Positions 9,804 through 18,490 of a stretch of DNA of 64,000 bases are shown piece after piece (the stretch's first letter is position 1; each line of letters begins with the position of its first letter). Both the position numbers and the translations under genes were made by a program. The stretch lies in assembly GCF_016132445.1 (NCBI RefSeq), contig NZ_CP046056.1, forward strand, positions 186,001-250,000, written 5' to 3'. The stretch comes from Venatoribacter cucullus (GTDB lineage Bacteria; Pseudomonadota; Gammaproteobacteria; Pseudomonadales; Oceanobacteraceae). A model generated the notes under the pieces. It was not told the DNA's origin and did no database searches. It saw only the letters and a program-made list of their open reading frames with translations.

Positions 9804-11048
9804 ATGATCCTTTCCGTCTTTTTTTTACTGCTGCTGGCCAGTGCCGGAGTACAGGCGCAGTATCAATCTTTGCCGCTGCAGAAGCAGGGTGAGGTGCAGG
9901 TACTGCCCGCCGGGCATTACCAGGGCAACTTTCTTATTGATCAACCCGGCCACATCCGCTGTGCCACCGAAGCCGTCATTGACGCCGGAGCGCAGGGTCA
10001 TGCCGTTAAAATTACCGCCACCGGAGTCAGCCTTGAAGGCTGTCATATCATTAACTGGGGCCGTAATCTGACCGATCTGGATTCCGCTATTTTTGTCGCT
10101 GCCCGGGCCGACCATGTACGTCTGCTGAACAATCATCTGCAGGGCGCAGGTTTTGGTATCTGGGCTGATACCAGTAATCACATTGAAATCCATGGCAACC
10201 GCATCGACGGTGACGAACGGGTGCGCTCACAAGACCGTGGCAATGGCATTCATTTGTTTTCTGTCCGCCAGGCCATTGTGACCGACAACGTTATCCGCCA
10301 CACCCGGGATGGCATCTACATCGACACCTCCAACCACAACACCCTGACCGGTAATGTGCTGGAAGACCTGCGCTACGGAATTCACTATATGTTTTCCAAT
10401 AACAATGTGGTGCACAACAATATTACCCGTCGTACCCGTACCGGCTATGCCCTGATGCAGAGCCGCAGTCTGGATGTACGCAACAATCTGTCTGAAGGCG
10501 ATCAGAACTACGGCATTCTGATGAACTACATCACCTACTCCACCATCAGCAACAACAGAGTGCAGGGGGTGATCAGCGGCAGCACTGGTGACAGCATGAT
10601 TCAGGGTGCTGAAGGCAAAGCGTTATTTATCTATAACTCCGTATTCAACACCATCAGCCACAACCACTTTACCGACAGCGTAATGGGTATTCACCTTACC
10701 GCTGGTTCTGAAGACAATAAAATTTTTGGCAATGCCTTTATTGCTAATCAACAGCAAGTTAAATATGTCGCCACCCGAACTCAGGAATGGTCCGAAAATG
10801 GCCGCGGAAATTACTGGAGCGATTATCTGGGCTGGGACAGAAATGCCGACGATATCGGCGATCTGATCTACGAACCAAACGACAATATCGACCGCTTATT
10901 GTGGCTTTATCCACAAATGCGTTTATTACTGAACAGCCCGGCCATTGAATTACTGCGCTGGGTGCAGCAGGCGTTTCCGGTCGTTAAATCACCTGGCGTG
11001 CGGGACAGCTTTCCCCTGATGCGCCCACCGCTGACAGAGGCACCTTAA
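9804..11048 (+). CDS. nosD: NosD, periplasmic copper-site maturation protein
   Basis: A 414-residue periplasmic protein with a cleavable signal ([18 protein letters not shown]) followed by a right-handed parallel beta-helix built from CASH/NosD repeats, seen as recurring N-x-x-x-x-N turns such as [12 protein letters not shown] and [12 protein letters not shown]. NosD acts with the NosFY transporter and NosL in assembling the CuZ site of NosZ. The frame is open back to 9738, which would overlap nosZ, but the start at 9804 gives the proper signal peptide. It lies one base before nosF. Length is slightly below the family's usual 430-450. Confidence 0.93.
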   Translation: MILSVFFLLLLASAGVQAQYQSLPLQKQGEVQVLPAGHYQGNFLIDQPGHIRCATEAVIDAGAQGHAVKITATGVSLEGCHIINWGRNLTDLDSAIFVAARADHVRLLNNHLQGAGFGIWADTSNHIEIHGNRIDGDERVRSQDRGNGIHLFSVRQAIVTDNVIRHTRDGIYIDTSNHNTLTGNVLEDLRYGIHYMFSNNNVVHNNITRRTRTGYALMQSRSLDVRNNLSEGDQNYGILMNYITYSTISNNRVQGVISGSTGDSMIQGAEGKALFIYNSVFNTISHNHFTDSVMGIHLTAGSEDNKIFGNAFIANQQQVKYVATRTQEWSENGRGNYWSDYLGWDRNADDIGDLIYEPNDNIDRLLWLYPQMRLLLNSPAIELLRWVQQAFPVVKSPGVRDSFPLMRPPLTEAP

Positions 11049-11049
11049 A

Positions 11050-11964
11050 ATGAACCTGGTAGAACTGCAGAATGTCAGCCTTGCTTATGGCCGGATGGAG
11101 GTTATAAAAAACCTTTCTCTGCACCTGGCCGAAGGTGAAATACTTGGTTTATTCGGTCATAACGGTGCCGGCAAAACAAGCACTATGAAAATGATCCTTG
11201 GTCTGCTCGCGCCCGGCAGCGGCCACGTTCAGGTATTTGGTAATACTCCGGATCATACCGAAGTCCGTAAGCGGCTTGGTTATTTACCGGAAAACGTTAT
11301 GTTTTATCCGCAATTAAGCGGCGAGGAAACACTGACTTATTTTGCCCGCCTGAAGGGGGCTGCTAACCATCAGGTCGGAGAATTACTGGAAAAAGTCGGG
11401 CTGACCCATGCCGCTAAACGTAAAGTAAAAACCTACTCCAAAGGTATGCGTCAGCGGTTGGGCCTGGCTCAGGCATTGCTGGCAAATCCACGCCTGTTAT
11501 TACTGGACGAGCCGACCGTCGGCCTGGACCCGGTAGCCACGCAGGAACTTTACCAGTTTCTGAACGAGCTGCGTCAGAACGGCACCGGCATTATTCTCTG
11601 TTCGCATGTATTACCCGGTGTTGAACCTTACATCAGCCGTGCCGCCATTCTGGCCGGCGGTCAGTTACAGGCTGTCGGCACTCTGAGTGAATTACGCCGT
11701 CAGGTAGCACTGCCAACACGCATACGCCTTGGCAGTCTTCCGGAACCGGAGCACTGGCGAGCCCGGTTATCCGGTCTTGGTTTCGATTCCCGCTGTATTG
11801 GCCGGGATGCTCTCGAAGTTTTAACTCACAACGGCGCCCACCGGGAGTTACTTAACACCCTGATAAACAGCAGTGAAGCCGCCGATCTGGAGGTCAGCCC
11901 CCCCTCCCTCGATGATCTGTACCGCCATTTTGCGGTCGTCCCGGCACCGGAGAAATCGCAATGA
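11050..11964 (+). CDS. nosF: NosF, ABC ATPase of the NosDFY complex
   Basis: A 304-residue ABC ATPase that powers the NosFY transporter in CuZ maturation. Walker A is [10 protein letters not shown] (about residue 36), signature [15 protein letters not shown], Walker [14 protein letters not shown], then the H-loop region [12 protein letters not shown]. The C-terminal extension (about 215-304) is typical of NosF. The gene overlaps nosY by four bases, so the two are translationally coupled. Confidence 0.95.
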   Translation: MNLVELQNVSLAYGRMEVIKNLSLHLAEGEILGLFGHNGAGKTSTMKMILGLLAPGSGHVQVFGNTPDHTEVRKRLGYLPENVMFYPQLSGEETLTYFARLKGAANHQVGELLEKVGLTHAAKRKVKTYSKGMRQRLGLAQALLANPRLLLLDEPTVGLDPVATQELYQFLNELRQNGTGIILCSHVLPGVEPYISRAAILAGGQLQAVGTLSELRRQVALPTRIRLGSLPEPEHWRARLSGLGFDSRCIGRDALEVLTHNGAHRELLNTLINSSEAADLEVSPPSLDDLYRHFAVVPAPEKSQ

Positions 11965-12791
11965 TGCAAGTCTGGAATATCGCCATTAAAGAGCTGAATG
12001 ATGGCCTGCGTAACCGCTGGCTGCTGGCTATCAGTCTGCTGTTTGCCATTCTCGCTGCGGGTATTGCCTGGCTTGGCTCAGCCGCCGCCGGCCAGGTTGG
12101 TTTCAGTTCCATTCCGGCAACCATTGCCAGCCTGGCCAGCCTGGCAACATTTCTGGTTCCGCTGATTGCGCTGTTGCTTGCTTACGATGCCATCGTGGGT
12201 GAAGAAGAAGGCGGAACCCTGTTGTTATTGCTGACCTACCCGCTCAGTCGCGGGCAGTTACTACTGGGGAAATTTATTGGTCATGGGCTGATTCTTGCGC
12301 TCGCCACATCCATTGGTTTTGGCAGTGCCGCCATCGCCATTGCGTTATTGGTCAGTGATCTGGATATCTGGCTGCTGATTCATTCGTTTTCACGGTTTAT
12401 TTTTTCAGCCACATTACTGGGCTGGGTTTTCCTTGCACTGGCCTATTTTCTCAGCAGCAAAGCCAGCGAAAAATCCACCGCAGCCGGCCTCGCGCTTGGT
12501 GTGTGGTTTCTGTTTGTGCTGGTGTTTGATCTCAGTCTGCTGGCATTGCTGGTGTTCAGTAAGGGGCAGCTCAATCCTGACCTTCTGCCATGGCTTTTAC
12601 TGCTTAATCCCACCGATATTTTCCGGCAAATAAATCTGTCCGGTCTTGGCGACAGCAGCTCAATGAATGGCGTTATGGCTTTGGGGCAGGATTTACCCAT
12701 CACTAATGCCGGACTGTGGATATCATTATTTGTCTGGCTGATTTTCAGCCTGGGTATTGCTCATTTCACCTTACGCCGCCGTGCGATTTAA
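11961..12791 (+). CDS. nosY: NosY, membrane permease of the NosDFY complex
   Basis: A 276-residue ABC-2-type permease with about six hydrophobic segments (around 22-45, 50-75, 105-130, 140-165, 180-205 and 250-270). A conserved cytoplasmic motif [19 protein letters not shown] lies between the second and third. It forms the membrane dimer of the NosDFY complex that handles a sulfur or copper species during CuZ biogenesis. The start at 11961 overlaps nosF by ATGA; the stop is 19 bases before nosL. Confidence 0.95.
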   Translation: MMQVWNIAIKELNDGLRNRWLLAISLLFAILAAGIAWLGSAAAGQVGFSSIPATIASLASLATFLVPLIALLLAYDAIVGEEEGGTLLLLLTYPLSRGQLLLGKFIGHGLILALATSIGFGSAAIAIALLVSDLDIWLLIHSFSRFIFSATLLGWVFLALAYFLSSKASEKSTAAGLALGVWFLFVLVFDLSLLALLVFSKGQLNPDLLPWLLLLNPTDIFRQINLSGLGDSSSMNGVMALGQDLPITNAGLWISLFVWLIFSLGIAHFTLRRRAI

Positions 12792-12810
12792 TTTTATAAA
12801 GGATAAATTT

Positions 12811-13359
12811 ATGAAAAAAGTATGCTCTTTCATTTCTGTCGCTACCCTGATGTTCAGCGCATTGCTGGCCGGCTGCAGCCAGCCCACCAACAGTGAAACC
12901 GCGAAGCAATCACCTGTTGCTTTTCATTCCTCAGATGAGTGCCACGTGTGCGGTATGGCCATCACCCGCTTTCCCGGCCCCAAGGGCGAGGCGATAACCG
13001 GCAATGGCAAAACCAGAAAGTTCTGCTCATCCGCCGAGATGCTGCAGTGGTGGTTGCAGCCTGAAAATCAGGTTCAGAACATGACGTTATACGTTCACGA
13101 TATGAGCCGCAGTGATTGGCACAAGCCGGATGATGCACATCTGATTGATGCCACGCAGGCATTTTATGTTGTTGCACCGGATATGGCAGGCGCAATGGGC
13201 ACACCAATTGCCAGTTTCGCTGATAAAGAAAAGGCAGAATTTTTTGCTTCCGACAGAAAGACCAGCGTGATGACATTCGACCAGTTAAAAGACGCCCTGC
13301 TGCAACATCAGAATACGATGGGCGGAAGCCATTCCAAAGATCACAGCATGCACCATTAA
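12811..13359 (+). CDS. nosL: NosL, copper-binding lipoprotein chaperone
   Basis: A 182-residue outer- or inner-membrane-anchored periplasmic lipoprotein. The signal ends in a lipobox LLAGC, so the mature N-terminus is the lipidated Cys. It binds Cu(I) and delivers it to apo-NosZ and NosD. The family motif [15 protein letters not shown] follows about 25 residues later, with the second conserved piece KFCSSAEM. The start at 12811 follows AAAGGA; a frame-open start at 12757 would lie inside nosY and would lack a signal at its end. The tail is His/Met rich ([16 protein letters not shown]), plausibly an extra metal site. Confidence 0.95.
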   Translation: MKKVCSFISVATLMFSALLAGCSQPTNSETAKQSPVAFHSSDECHVCGMAITRFPGPKGEAITGNGKTRKFCSSAEMLQWWLQPENQVQNMTLYVHDMSRSDWHKPDDAHLIDATQAFYVVAPDMAGAMGTPIASFADKEKAEFFASDRKTSVMTFDQLKDALLQHQNTMGGSHSKDHSMHH

Positions 13360-13372
13360 GGCGGGAATGATT

Positions 13373-13528
13373 ATGGGAATAAGTCCATGGCAGTTACTGA
13401 TCGTCCTTCTGATTGTACTTGTGTTATTTGGCGGTAAACGTCTGCGCTCTCTGGGCGGTGACCTTGGTGGTGCGATCCGGGATTTTCGTAAAGCAGCTAA
13501 CAAACAACCCGAAGATAGCGAGCAATAG
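13373..13528 (+). CDS. tatE: TatA/TatE-like twin-arginine translocase subunit at the nos operon end
   Basis: A 51-residue protein. It has an N-terminal membrane helix ([20 protein letters not shown]), the FGGKRL hinge typical of the family, an amphipathic helix and a short acidic tail. It belongs to the TatA/E family, which forms the export pore for folded Tat substrates. As the last gene of nosRZDFYL-tatE, an order known from Pseudomonas stutzeri, it probably boosts export of NosZ. The ATG at 13373 has AAGGCGGGA six bases upstream; an in-frame ATG at 13367 sits too close to this ribosome binding site. Confidence 0.9.
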   Translation: MGISPWQLLIVLLIVLVLFGGKRLRSLGGDLGGAIRDFRKAANKQPEDSEQ

Positions 13529-13544
13529 TTCCTGGCCCAACCGT

Positions 13545-13567
13545 CTGCCGTGAAAAAATCACGGCAG
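13545..13567 (+). terminator. Hairpin after the nos operon
   Basis: CTGCCGTGA / TCACGGCAG form a perfect 9-bp stem around a five-A loop, 16 bases after the tatE stop. The downstream bases are only mildly T-rich (GCACCTATTTTAT), so termination may be partial. Confidence 0.6.
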
Positions 13568-13572
13568 GCACC

Positions 13573-13794
13573 TATTTTATCGATTCCATACGCCTCCGTT
13601 CACCGAATGCCAGCGTCAATTCCGCTGCGCGGGTCCGGTACATCAAACAGGTTTTTGGTTATGGCAAGGTCCACTATGACGGCCTCGCCAGGATCAACAA
13701 CCGGCTGCTTTGGCTGGCAGCGTTCAAAAACTTCCTGATCGATGGAAAATACCTGCTGGCGGCCTGCGTGGCTGGCCATCGATATCTGCCATAA
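13573..13794 (+). pseudogene. 3' remnant of an IS5-like transposase gene
   Basis: The frame from 13573 to the TAA at 13792-13794 has no start but reads as the end of an IS5-type transposase. The part FGYGKVHYDGLARINNRLLW followed by LAAFKNFLIDGKYLLA matches the recalled IS5 C-terminal pattern FGxxKVRYRGLAKNxxxLxxLFALxNL. The DDE catalytic residues are gone, since they lie in the missing upstream part. No terminal inverted repeats or target duplications were found. It is probably an old decayed insertion between the nos operon and gabD; family assignment is from memory. Confidence 0.55.
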
Positions 13795-13887
13795 AGCATG
13801 ATGCTGATAAGGTATTGGCAGCCACCAAAGCCGGATATATTTTCCAGCCCCGGTGGGGTAGGGTCGGGGCCTGATGCGGAGGTCGTT

Positions 13888-15342
13888 ATGCAATTACAGA
13901 ATTCTGCGCTGTGGCGCACTCAGGCTCTTATTAATGGTGAATGGCTGGCCGGTTCCCGCCAGTTTGCGGTACTGAACCCGGCCGATGGCTCGGTGCTGGC
14001 ACAGGTGGCTGATCTGGGCGCCGACGATACCCGTCGCGCCATCGAAGCGGCGGCTGCCGCCATGCCGGCCTGGCAGCAATTACCGGCCGTACAACGCAGC
14101 AATGTGTTGTGGCGCTGGTATGAATTGCTGCTGGACAATCAGGAAGACCTGGCCCGGCTGATGACGGCGGAACAAGGTAAACCGCTGGCGGAATCGCGCG
14201 GTGAAATTGCTTACGGGGCGTCTTACGTTCGCTGGTTTGCCGAAGAAGCACGGCGGGTTTATGGCGATATTATTCCATTGCCACAGGCTGATCGCCGTGG
14301 TCTGGTGATCCATCAGCCGGTCGGCGTAGTCGCCGCCATTACGCCGTGGAATTTCCCCAATGCCATGATTGCCCGCAAAGTGGCGCCAGCGCTGGCGGCC
14401 GGTTGCGCGGTGGTGCTGAAGCCAGCGGCAGAAACGCCGCTGTCGGCGCTGGCGATGGCAGAACTGGCGTTACAGGCCGGTGTTCCGGCGGGTATTTTCA
14501 ATGTGATCACCGCCACCGATGCGCCGGCGGTGGGCGCCGAGATGACCAGCAACCCGCAGGTGCGCAAAGTCACCTTTACCGGCTCGACGCCGGTGGGCAA
14601 ATTATTGCTGCAACAATGTGCAACCACGGTAAAACGTACGTCAATGGAGCTGGGCGGTAACGCGCCGGTGATCATCTTTGACGATGCCGATCTTGATCTG
14701 GCCATTAACGGCACCCTGGCCGCCAAATTCCGCAATGCCGGCCAGACCTGTATCTGCAGCAACCGTTTGCTGGTGCAGGCCGGTATTTACCCGGAATTTG
14801 TCCGGCGGCTACAGGAAGCCGTAGCGGCGTTCCGTGTCGGTAACGGCATGGACGAAGGGGTGACGCAGGGGCCGTTAATTTCCCCGCAGGCGGTGGCCAA
14901 GGTGCATGCCAAAGTGCAGGCCGCGCAGGCTGGCGGCGCGCAGTTGGTATGCGGCGGCGAGTTGTCACCGCTGGGGGAATATTTTTATCCACCGACTATT
15001 CTTACCGGAGTCACGCCGGCCATGGCGGTGTGGCAGGAAGAAATTTTCGGCCCGGTGGCGCCGGTGCTGAAATTCACTACCGAAGCCGAAGCCATTGCGC
15101 TGGCCAACGACACCAATGCCGGATTGGCGGCTTACCTATTCAGCCGCGATATGGGCCGTTGCTGGCGCGTCAGCGAAGCCCTGCAATACGGCATGGTGGG
15201 GGTGAATGAAACCGCCATCAGTTCCGAGCAGATTCCGTTCGGCGGCGTCAAAGAATCCGGCAGTGGCCGTGAAGGCTCAAAATACGGCCTGCAGGACTAT
15301 CTGGAAACCAAGTACATTTGCATGGGCGGGTTACAGAGGTAA
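13888..15342 (+). CDS. gabD: Succinate-semialdehyde dehydrogenase-like aldehyde dehydrogenase
   Basis: NAD(P)-dependent aldehyde dehydrogenase of 484 residues, the length of E. coli GabD (482), which oxidises succinate semialdehyde to succinate. Visible motifs: TPWNFPNAM (oxyanion Asn, about 155), VTFTGSTPVGK (cofactor site), MELGGNAP with the general base Glu254, and FRNAGQTCIC with catalytic Cys288 and the nearby Cys290. The cofactor loop reads KPAAETP where E. coli GabD, as I recall, has KPASQTP, so NADP preference may be altered. The start at 13888 follows GCGGAGG; upstream in-frame codons lie in remnant DNA. No gabT or gabP is adjacent, so other semialdehydes remain possible. Confidence 0.85.
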   Translation: MQLQNSALWRTQALINGEWLAGSRQFAVLNPADGSVLAQVADLGADDTRRAIEAAAAAMPAWQQLPAVQRSNVLWRWYELLLDNQEDLARLMTAEQGKPLAESRGEIAYGASYVRWFAEEARRVYGDIIPLPQADRRGLVIHQPVGVVAAITPWNFPNAMIARKVAPALAAGCAVVLKPAAETPLSALAMAELALQAGVPAGIFNVITATDAPAVGAEMTSNPQVRKVTFTGSTPVGKLLLQQCATTVKRTSMELGGNAPVIIFDDADLDLAINGTLAAKFRNAGQTCICSNRLLVQAGIYPEFVRRLQEAVAAFRVGNGMDEGVTQGPLISPQAVAKVHAKVQAAQAGGAQLVCGGELSPLGEYFYPPTILTGVTPAMAVWQEEIFGPVAPVLKFTTEAEAIALANDTNAGLAAYLFSRDMGRCWRVSEALQYGMVGVNETAISSEQIPFGGVKESGSGREGSKYGLQDYLETKYICMGGLQR

Positions 15343-15369
15343 GCCACTGCAACAGAAGCAGGAGTAAGC

Positions 15370-16044
15370 ATGGACAGTAACAAAATATCGGTGTGGGATA
15401 TTTTTGTACGTTTGTTTCACTGGTCACTGGTGGCCGCTATTGGTTTTGCCTGGTGGACGGGCGAGCAGGGCGGTGAATGGATGGACTGGCATAAGCGCTG
15501 CGGTTACGCCGTGCTGGGGTTGGTGGTTTTCCGCTTGCTGTGGGGCTTCGCCGGCCCTGTGTATGCGCGCTTCAGTCATTTTTTGTACGGCATTCGCACC
15601 ACACTGGGTTATGGCCGGTCGGTCGTTAAACGACAGGACCCGCCTTACCTGAGCCATAATCCGCTCGGTGGCTGGGCGGTGCTGGCGTTGTTGCTGCTCT
15701 GTGCGCTGCAGGCCGGCACCGGGTTGTTTGCCAACGACGATATTTTTACCGAAGGGCCGCTGGTGCATCTGGTCGGGTATGACTGGAGTTCGGAGATTAC
15801 CCGCTGGCACAAATCGTTGTTTGATCTGTTGCTGGCGGTCATCGGTCTGCATGTGGCCGCGGTGCTGTTCCATCAGTTGGGCCGGCGTGAGCCCCTGTTG
15901 CAGGGGATGATTACTGGCCGCAAGCCCGTCGCTGGCGCCGTGGATGTGCAGCCGGCCGTCACCTCTGGGACTGGCGTGTGGGTGAAAGGGGTGCTGCTGG
16001 CCGGGCTGGCGGTGCTGACCGTGTGGGGTGTTATTAATCTTTAA
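15370..16044 (+). CDS. Cytochrome b561-type membrane protein
   Basis: A 224-residue protein of the b561 / Ni-Fe-hydrogenase b-subunit family (di-heme, four transmembrane helices). Hydrophobic segments lie near 18-35, 45-65, 98-118 and 152-172. Candidate heme-ligand histidines are in VRLFHWSL, WHKRCGY, RWHKSLFD and GLHVAAVLFH. It probably moves electrons from the quinone pool to a periplasmic partner. In many proteobacteria such a gene sits next to cytochrome c'; here cytochrome c' lies 1.6 kb downstream on the other strand. RBS AGGAG is seven bases before the ATG. Confidence 0.88.
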   Translation: MDSNKISVWDIFVRLFHWSLVAAIGFAWWTGEQGGEWMDWHKRCGYAVLGLVVFRLLWGFAGPVYARFSHFLYGIRTTLGYGRSVVKRQDPPYLSHNPLGGWAVLALLLLCALQAGTGLFANDDIFTEGPLVHLVGYDWSSEITRWHKSLFDLLLAVIGLHVAAVLFHQLGRREPLLQGMITGRKPVAGAVDVQPAVTSGTGVWVKGVLLAGLAVLTVWGVINL

Positions 16045-16095
16045 CCGGCAACCGTGATCGTTGGTCACGCCGGACTATTTATTGGGAGAATCGCT

Positions 16096-17091
16096 ATGTT
16101 CAACGCTCTGATTATCCGTAAGGACGACCAACAGCCCAAGCCACAGCAGCAGGTGGCGCTGGAGCAGGTTGACGAACAGCAGCTGCCGGAAGGCAATGTA
16201 ACGGTGCAGGTTGGCTGGACCACCATGAATTACAAAGATGCACTGGCCATTACCGGCGCATCACCAGTGGTGCGCAGCTTCCCGATGGTGCCGGGCATTG
16301 ATTTTGCCGGCACGGTGGTGGAATCCCGTGATCCGGCCTACCAGAAAGGCGACCAGGTGGTGCTGAACGGTTGGGGCGTCGGTGAAAAACACTGGGGTGG
16401 CATGGCCGGCCTGGCGCGGGTGCCCGGTGACTGGCTGGTACCGCTGCAGGCTCCTTTTACCCAGAAACAGGCCATGGGCATCGGCACCGCCGGTTATACC
16501 GCCATGCTCTGTGTGCTGGCGCTGGAAAAACAGGGCATTACGCCAGACTCTGGTCCGGTGCTGGTGACCGGGGCGGCCGGTGGTGTGGGCAGTGTGGCAG
16601 TCGCCCTGCTGGCCAAACTGGGCTATCAGGTAACGGCCATGACCGGCCGGGAACAGGAAGCCGATTTCCTGCGCTCACTGGGAGCGGCCGAGATTATCAG
16701 CCGGGATGGTTACAGCCAGCCGGGACGGCCGCTGAACAAAGAACGCTGGGCGGCCGCTATTGATGTAGCCGGCGGTCAGGTATTGGCCAATGTCTGTGCC
16801 GAAATGCGTTACCGCGGCGTGGTGGCGGCCTGTGGTCTGGCGGCCGGAATGGATTTTCCGGCGACCGTGGCACCCTTTATTTTGCGCGGTGTCACGCTGG
16901 TGGGGGTCGATAGTGTGATGGCGCCTTATGCCGACCGGCTGCAGGCCTGGCAGCGGCTGGCACAGGATCTGGATATTACCGCGCTGGAAAAAGTGATGCA
17001 GGAAGTGCCGCTGGAACAGGTACAGGAACTGGCGCCGCAGCTGCTGGCTGGTCAGATTCGTGGCCGCCTGGTTATTCCGGTTGCGGACTGA
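16096..17091 (+). CDS. acuI: Acrylyl-CoA reductase AcuI/YhdH-type quinone oxidoreductase
   Basis: Zinc-free medium-chain reductase of 331 residues, E. coli YhdH/AcuI family. These enzymes reduce the toxic acrylyl-CoA to propionyl-CoA with NADPH, relevant to DMSP and 3-hydroxypropionate breakdown in marine bacteria. The GroES-like domain has [11 protein letters not shown] and [13 protein letters not shown]; the Rossmann part has [18 protein letters not shown] (about 155-172) and an NADPH-type loop. The catalytic zinc ligands of true alcohol dehydrogenases are absent. The start at 16096 follows GGGAGA; the frame is open to 16054 but with no ribosome site. No dmd or ddd gene is near. Confidence 0.87.
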   Translation: MFNALIIRKDDQQPKPQQQVALEQVDEQQLPEGNVTVQVGWTTMNYKDALAITGASPVVRSFPMVPGIDFAGTVVESRDPAYQKGDQVVLNGWGVGEKHWGGMAGLARVPGDWLVPLQAPFTQKQAMGIGTAGYTAMLCVLALEKQGITPDSGPVLVTGAAGGVGSVAVALLAKLGYQVTAMTGREQEADFLRSLGAAEIISRDGYSQPGRPLNKERWAAAIDVAGGQVLANVCAEMRYRGVVAACGLAAGMDFPATVAPFILRGVTLVGVDSVMAPYADRLQAWQRLAQDLDITALEKVMQEVPLEQVQELAPQLLAGQIRGRLVIPVAD

Positions 17092-17105
17092 GCAGCCCTG
17101 ACCGG

Positions 17106-17594
17106 TTACAGCACAATGTAGTCATTTCTGAACGCACACTCCTGGTGCGGTTCCCGCACCAGGTGTACGTATAACCCCTCGATCTGATCCAGTTGCAGAC
17201 AGTCGTCCACCTCGGCCAGATTATCGCGGTGTGGTTTAAGCCAGAGTTCGCCGGCGCGCGCTTTGGCCTGTTGTTTGGCACTCTGCATATCGTCTGCCAC
17301 CAGCAGCAGATAGCGGTGATCTTCACCGAATACCTGTTTTAAATACCCACCCAGATTAACAAAATACAGCCGTGGACCGGCCGCTGGTGGCTCAGGACGC
17401 AGCCGCACAGCATAGTCATCCACACCATCAATCTGCATCCAGGCATCAATGTGGACCCGTTTCGGGTCGCCGAACCAGTTGCGGATCAGGGCCGGGTAGG
17501 TGTGTGGCAGCGTATCGCCACAGGCAAACACAATATCGTGGACTTCAATTTTGGCGCGCGGATGGTGGCCGCCAAGCATCACCATATACAGCAT
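17106..17594 (-). CDS. DUF1543 domain protein
   Basis: A 162-residue soluble protein of the DUF1543 family, recognised by MLGGHHPRAKIEVHDIVFA at the N-terminus and the repeat-like half GGYLKQVFGEDHRYLLLVADD in the C-terminal part. The family has two similar halves and no established function. It is convergent with acuI (14 bases apart) and lies 65 bases downstream of cytochrome c' on the same strand, so it may share that transcript through the hairpin at 17627-17652. An alternative start three codons in (MVMLGG) is possible. Confidence 0.75.
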   Translation of the reverse strand: MLYMVMLGGHHPRAKIEVHDIVFACGDTLPHTYPALIRNWFGDPKRVHIDAWMQIDGVDDYAVRLRPEPPAAGPRLYFVNLGGYLKQVFGEDHRYLLLVADDMQSAKQQAKARAGELWLKPHRDNLAEVDDCLQLDQIEGLYVHLVREPHQECAFRNDYIVL

Positions 17595-17626
17595 GGGCAG
17601 CAGGCTCTTCAGGCGGGGGGAAATCA

Positions 17627-17652
17627 GGGTGCCGGCCGGCTGGCCGGCACCC
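17627..17652 (-). terminator. 11-bp hairpin downstream of cytochrome c'
   Basis: GGGTGCCGGCC and its exact reverse complement flank GGCT, starting eight bases after the cytochrome c' stop on the minus strand. There is no T-run, so it may limit rather than stop reading into the DUF1543 gene. Confidence 0.5.
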
Positions 17653-17659
17653 GGCGGGC

Positions 17660-18106
17660 TCAGTCTCTGAAGTTATCGTGACAGGCTTTGCAGGTTTTGG
17701 CCGCGGCCATAAAGGCCGGGCGGATGCTGTTCAGGTCACCGCTTTGGGCTGCAGTCGCCAGCTCGGCGGTGGCTTGCTGGAAGTCCTGCATACCGGCGTC
17801 AAACTTGGCGCGTTCGGTTTCAATTTTCGGCAGTGCGGCGGTTTTTTTGTCGTAGGTGCCCGGCAGGAAGGCTTCGCCCGGCATCTGGCTCAGCGCGGCC
17901 AGTAGATTGGCGCGGCGGCTGAATTCTTCGGCGTTAAATTCGGTTTTGCCTTTTACCATGTCGCCCAGCGGGCCGAAGTGCCATTTCACCGCTTTGAACA
18001 CACCCTGACGATATTCAATGGCTTCAAAGGGTTTTACCTGGGCGCTGGCAATGCCGGCGGTGGCGGTTAAGGCGGCGGTCAGGCCGATCAGCAGCATTTT
18101 CTTCAT
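17660..18106 (-). CDS. Cytochrome c'
   Basis: A 148-residue periplasmic cytochrome c' (class II). The Sec signal ends at GIASAQ; the mature part is a four-helix bundle with the C-terminal heme motif CKACH (residues about 140-144) followed by DNFRD. The five-coordinate heme of this family binds NO and CO, and cytochrome c' is linked to NO tolerance in denitrifiers, which fits the nos operon upstream. Its frequent partner, cytochrome b561, is at 15370-16044. GAGAGGAAAT precedes the start codon. Confidence 0.93.
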   Translation of the reverse strand: MKKMLLIGLTAALTATAGIASAQVKPFEAIEYRQGVFKAVKWHFGPLGDMVKGKTEFNAEEFSRRANLLAALSQMPGEAFLPGTYDKKTAALPKIETERAKFDAGMQDFQQATAELATAAQSGDLNSIRPAFMAAAKTCKACHDNFRD

Positions 18107-18208
18107 GGGATTTCCTCTCTCATTAACGATTGCCGTAGCATGGTGGCGGTCAGTCTATCCCCCATAATGAGTAGGGCCTAGTAATGAGTGACAGCTTATT
18201 ACCTTCCT

Positions 18209-18490
18209 TTACACATCCGTGGCCGGTTTGTCCTCAGGGGCAGGGCTGTCATTCAATTCACGCAATAATTCCAGTCCCTTACGGCGCTGGGCCGCCAGAA
18301 TGGAGATTTTTTCCTCCAGTTCCTGGCGCGCCGTCGGCTCGTGACATTCGGCCAGTACGTCGTCCAGCTCATGTTGTTTATGCCGCAGTTTACGCAGGGC
18401 GGCTTTCAGCTCTTTGCGCTGCCGTTGGCGTTCACGCTGGTGGTTATCGAACAACGCATTGAGCTTTTTGACCATTTTAGAAATTTTCAT
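18209..18490 (-). CDS. Small charged coiled-coil protein coupled to the Na/Pi cotransporter
   Basis: I do not recognise this 93-residue protein. It is almost entirely charged, with a basic first half (NHQRERQRQRKELKAALRKL) and a heptad pattern through about residue 75 (HELDDVLAECHEP, LEEKISILAAQRRKGLELL), then a disordered Pro/Asp tail. No signal or membrane helix. Its ATG overlaps the stop of the Na/Pi cotransporter gene (ATGA), so the two are coupled. The transporter's C-terminal PhoU-like domain is also helical, which makes a regulatory contact plausible but unproven. Confidence 0.75.
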   Translation of the reverse strand: MKISKMVKKLNALFDNHQRERQRQRKELKAALRKLRHKQHELDDVLAECHEPTARQELEEKISILAAQRRKGLELLRELNDSPAPEDKPATDV

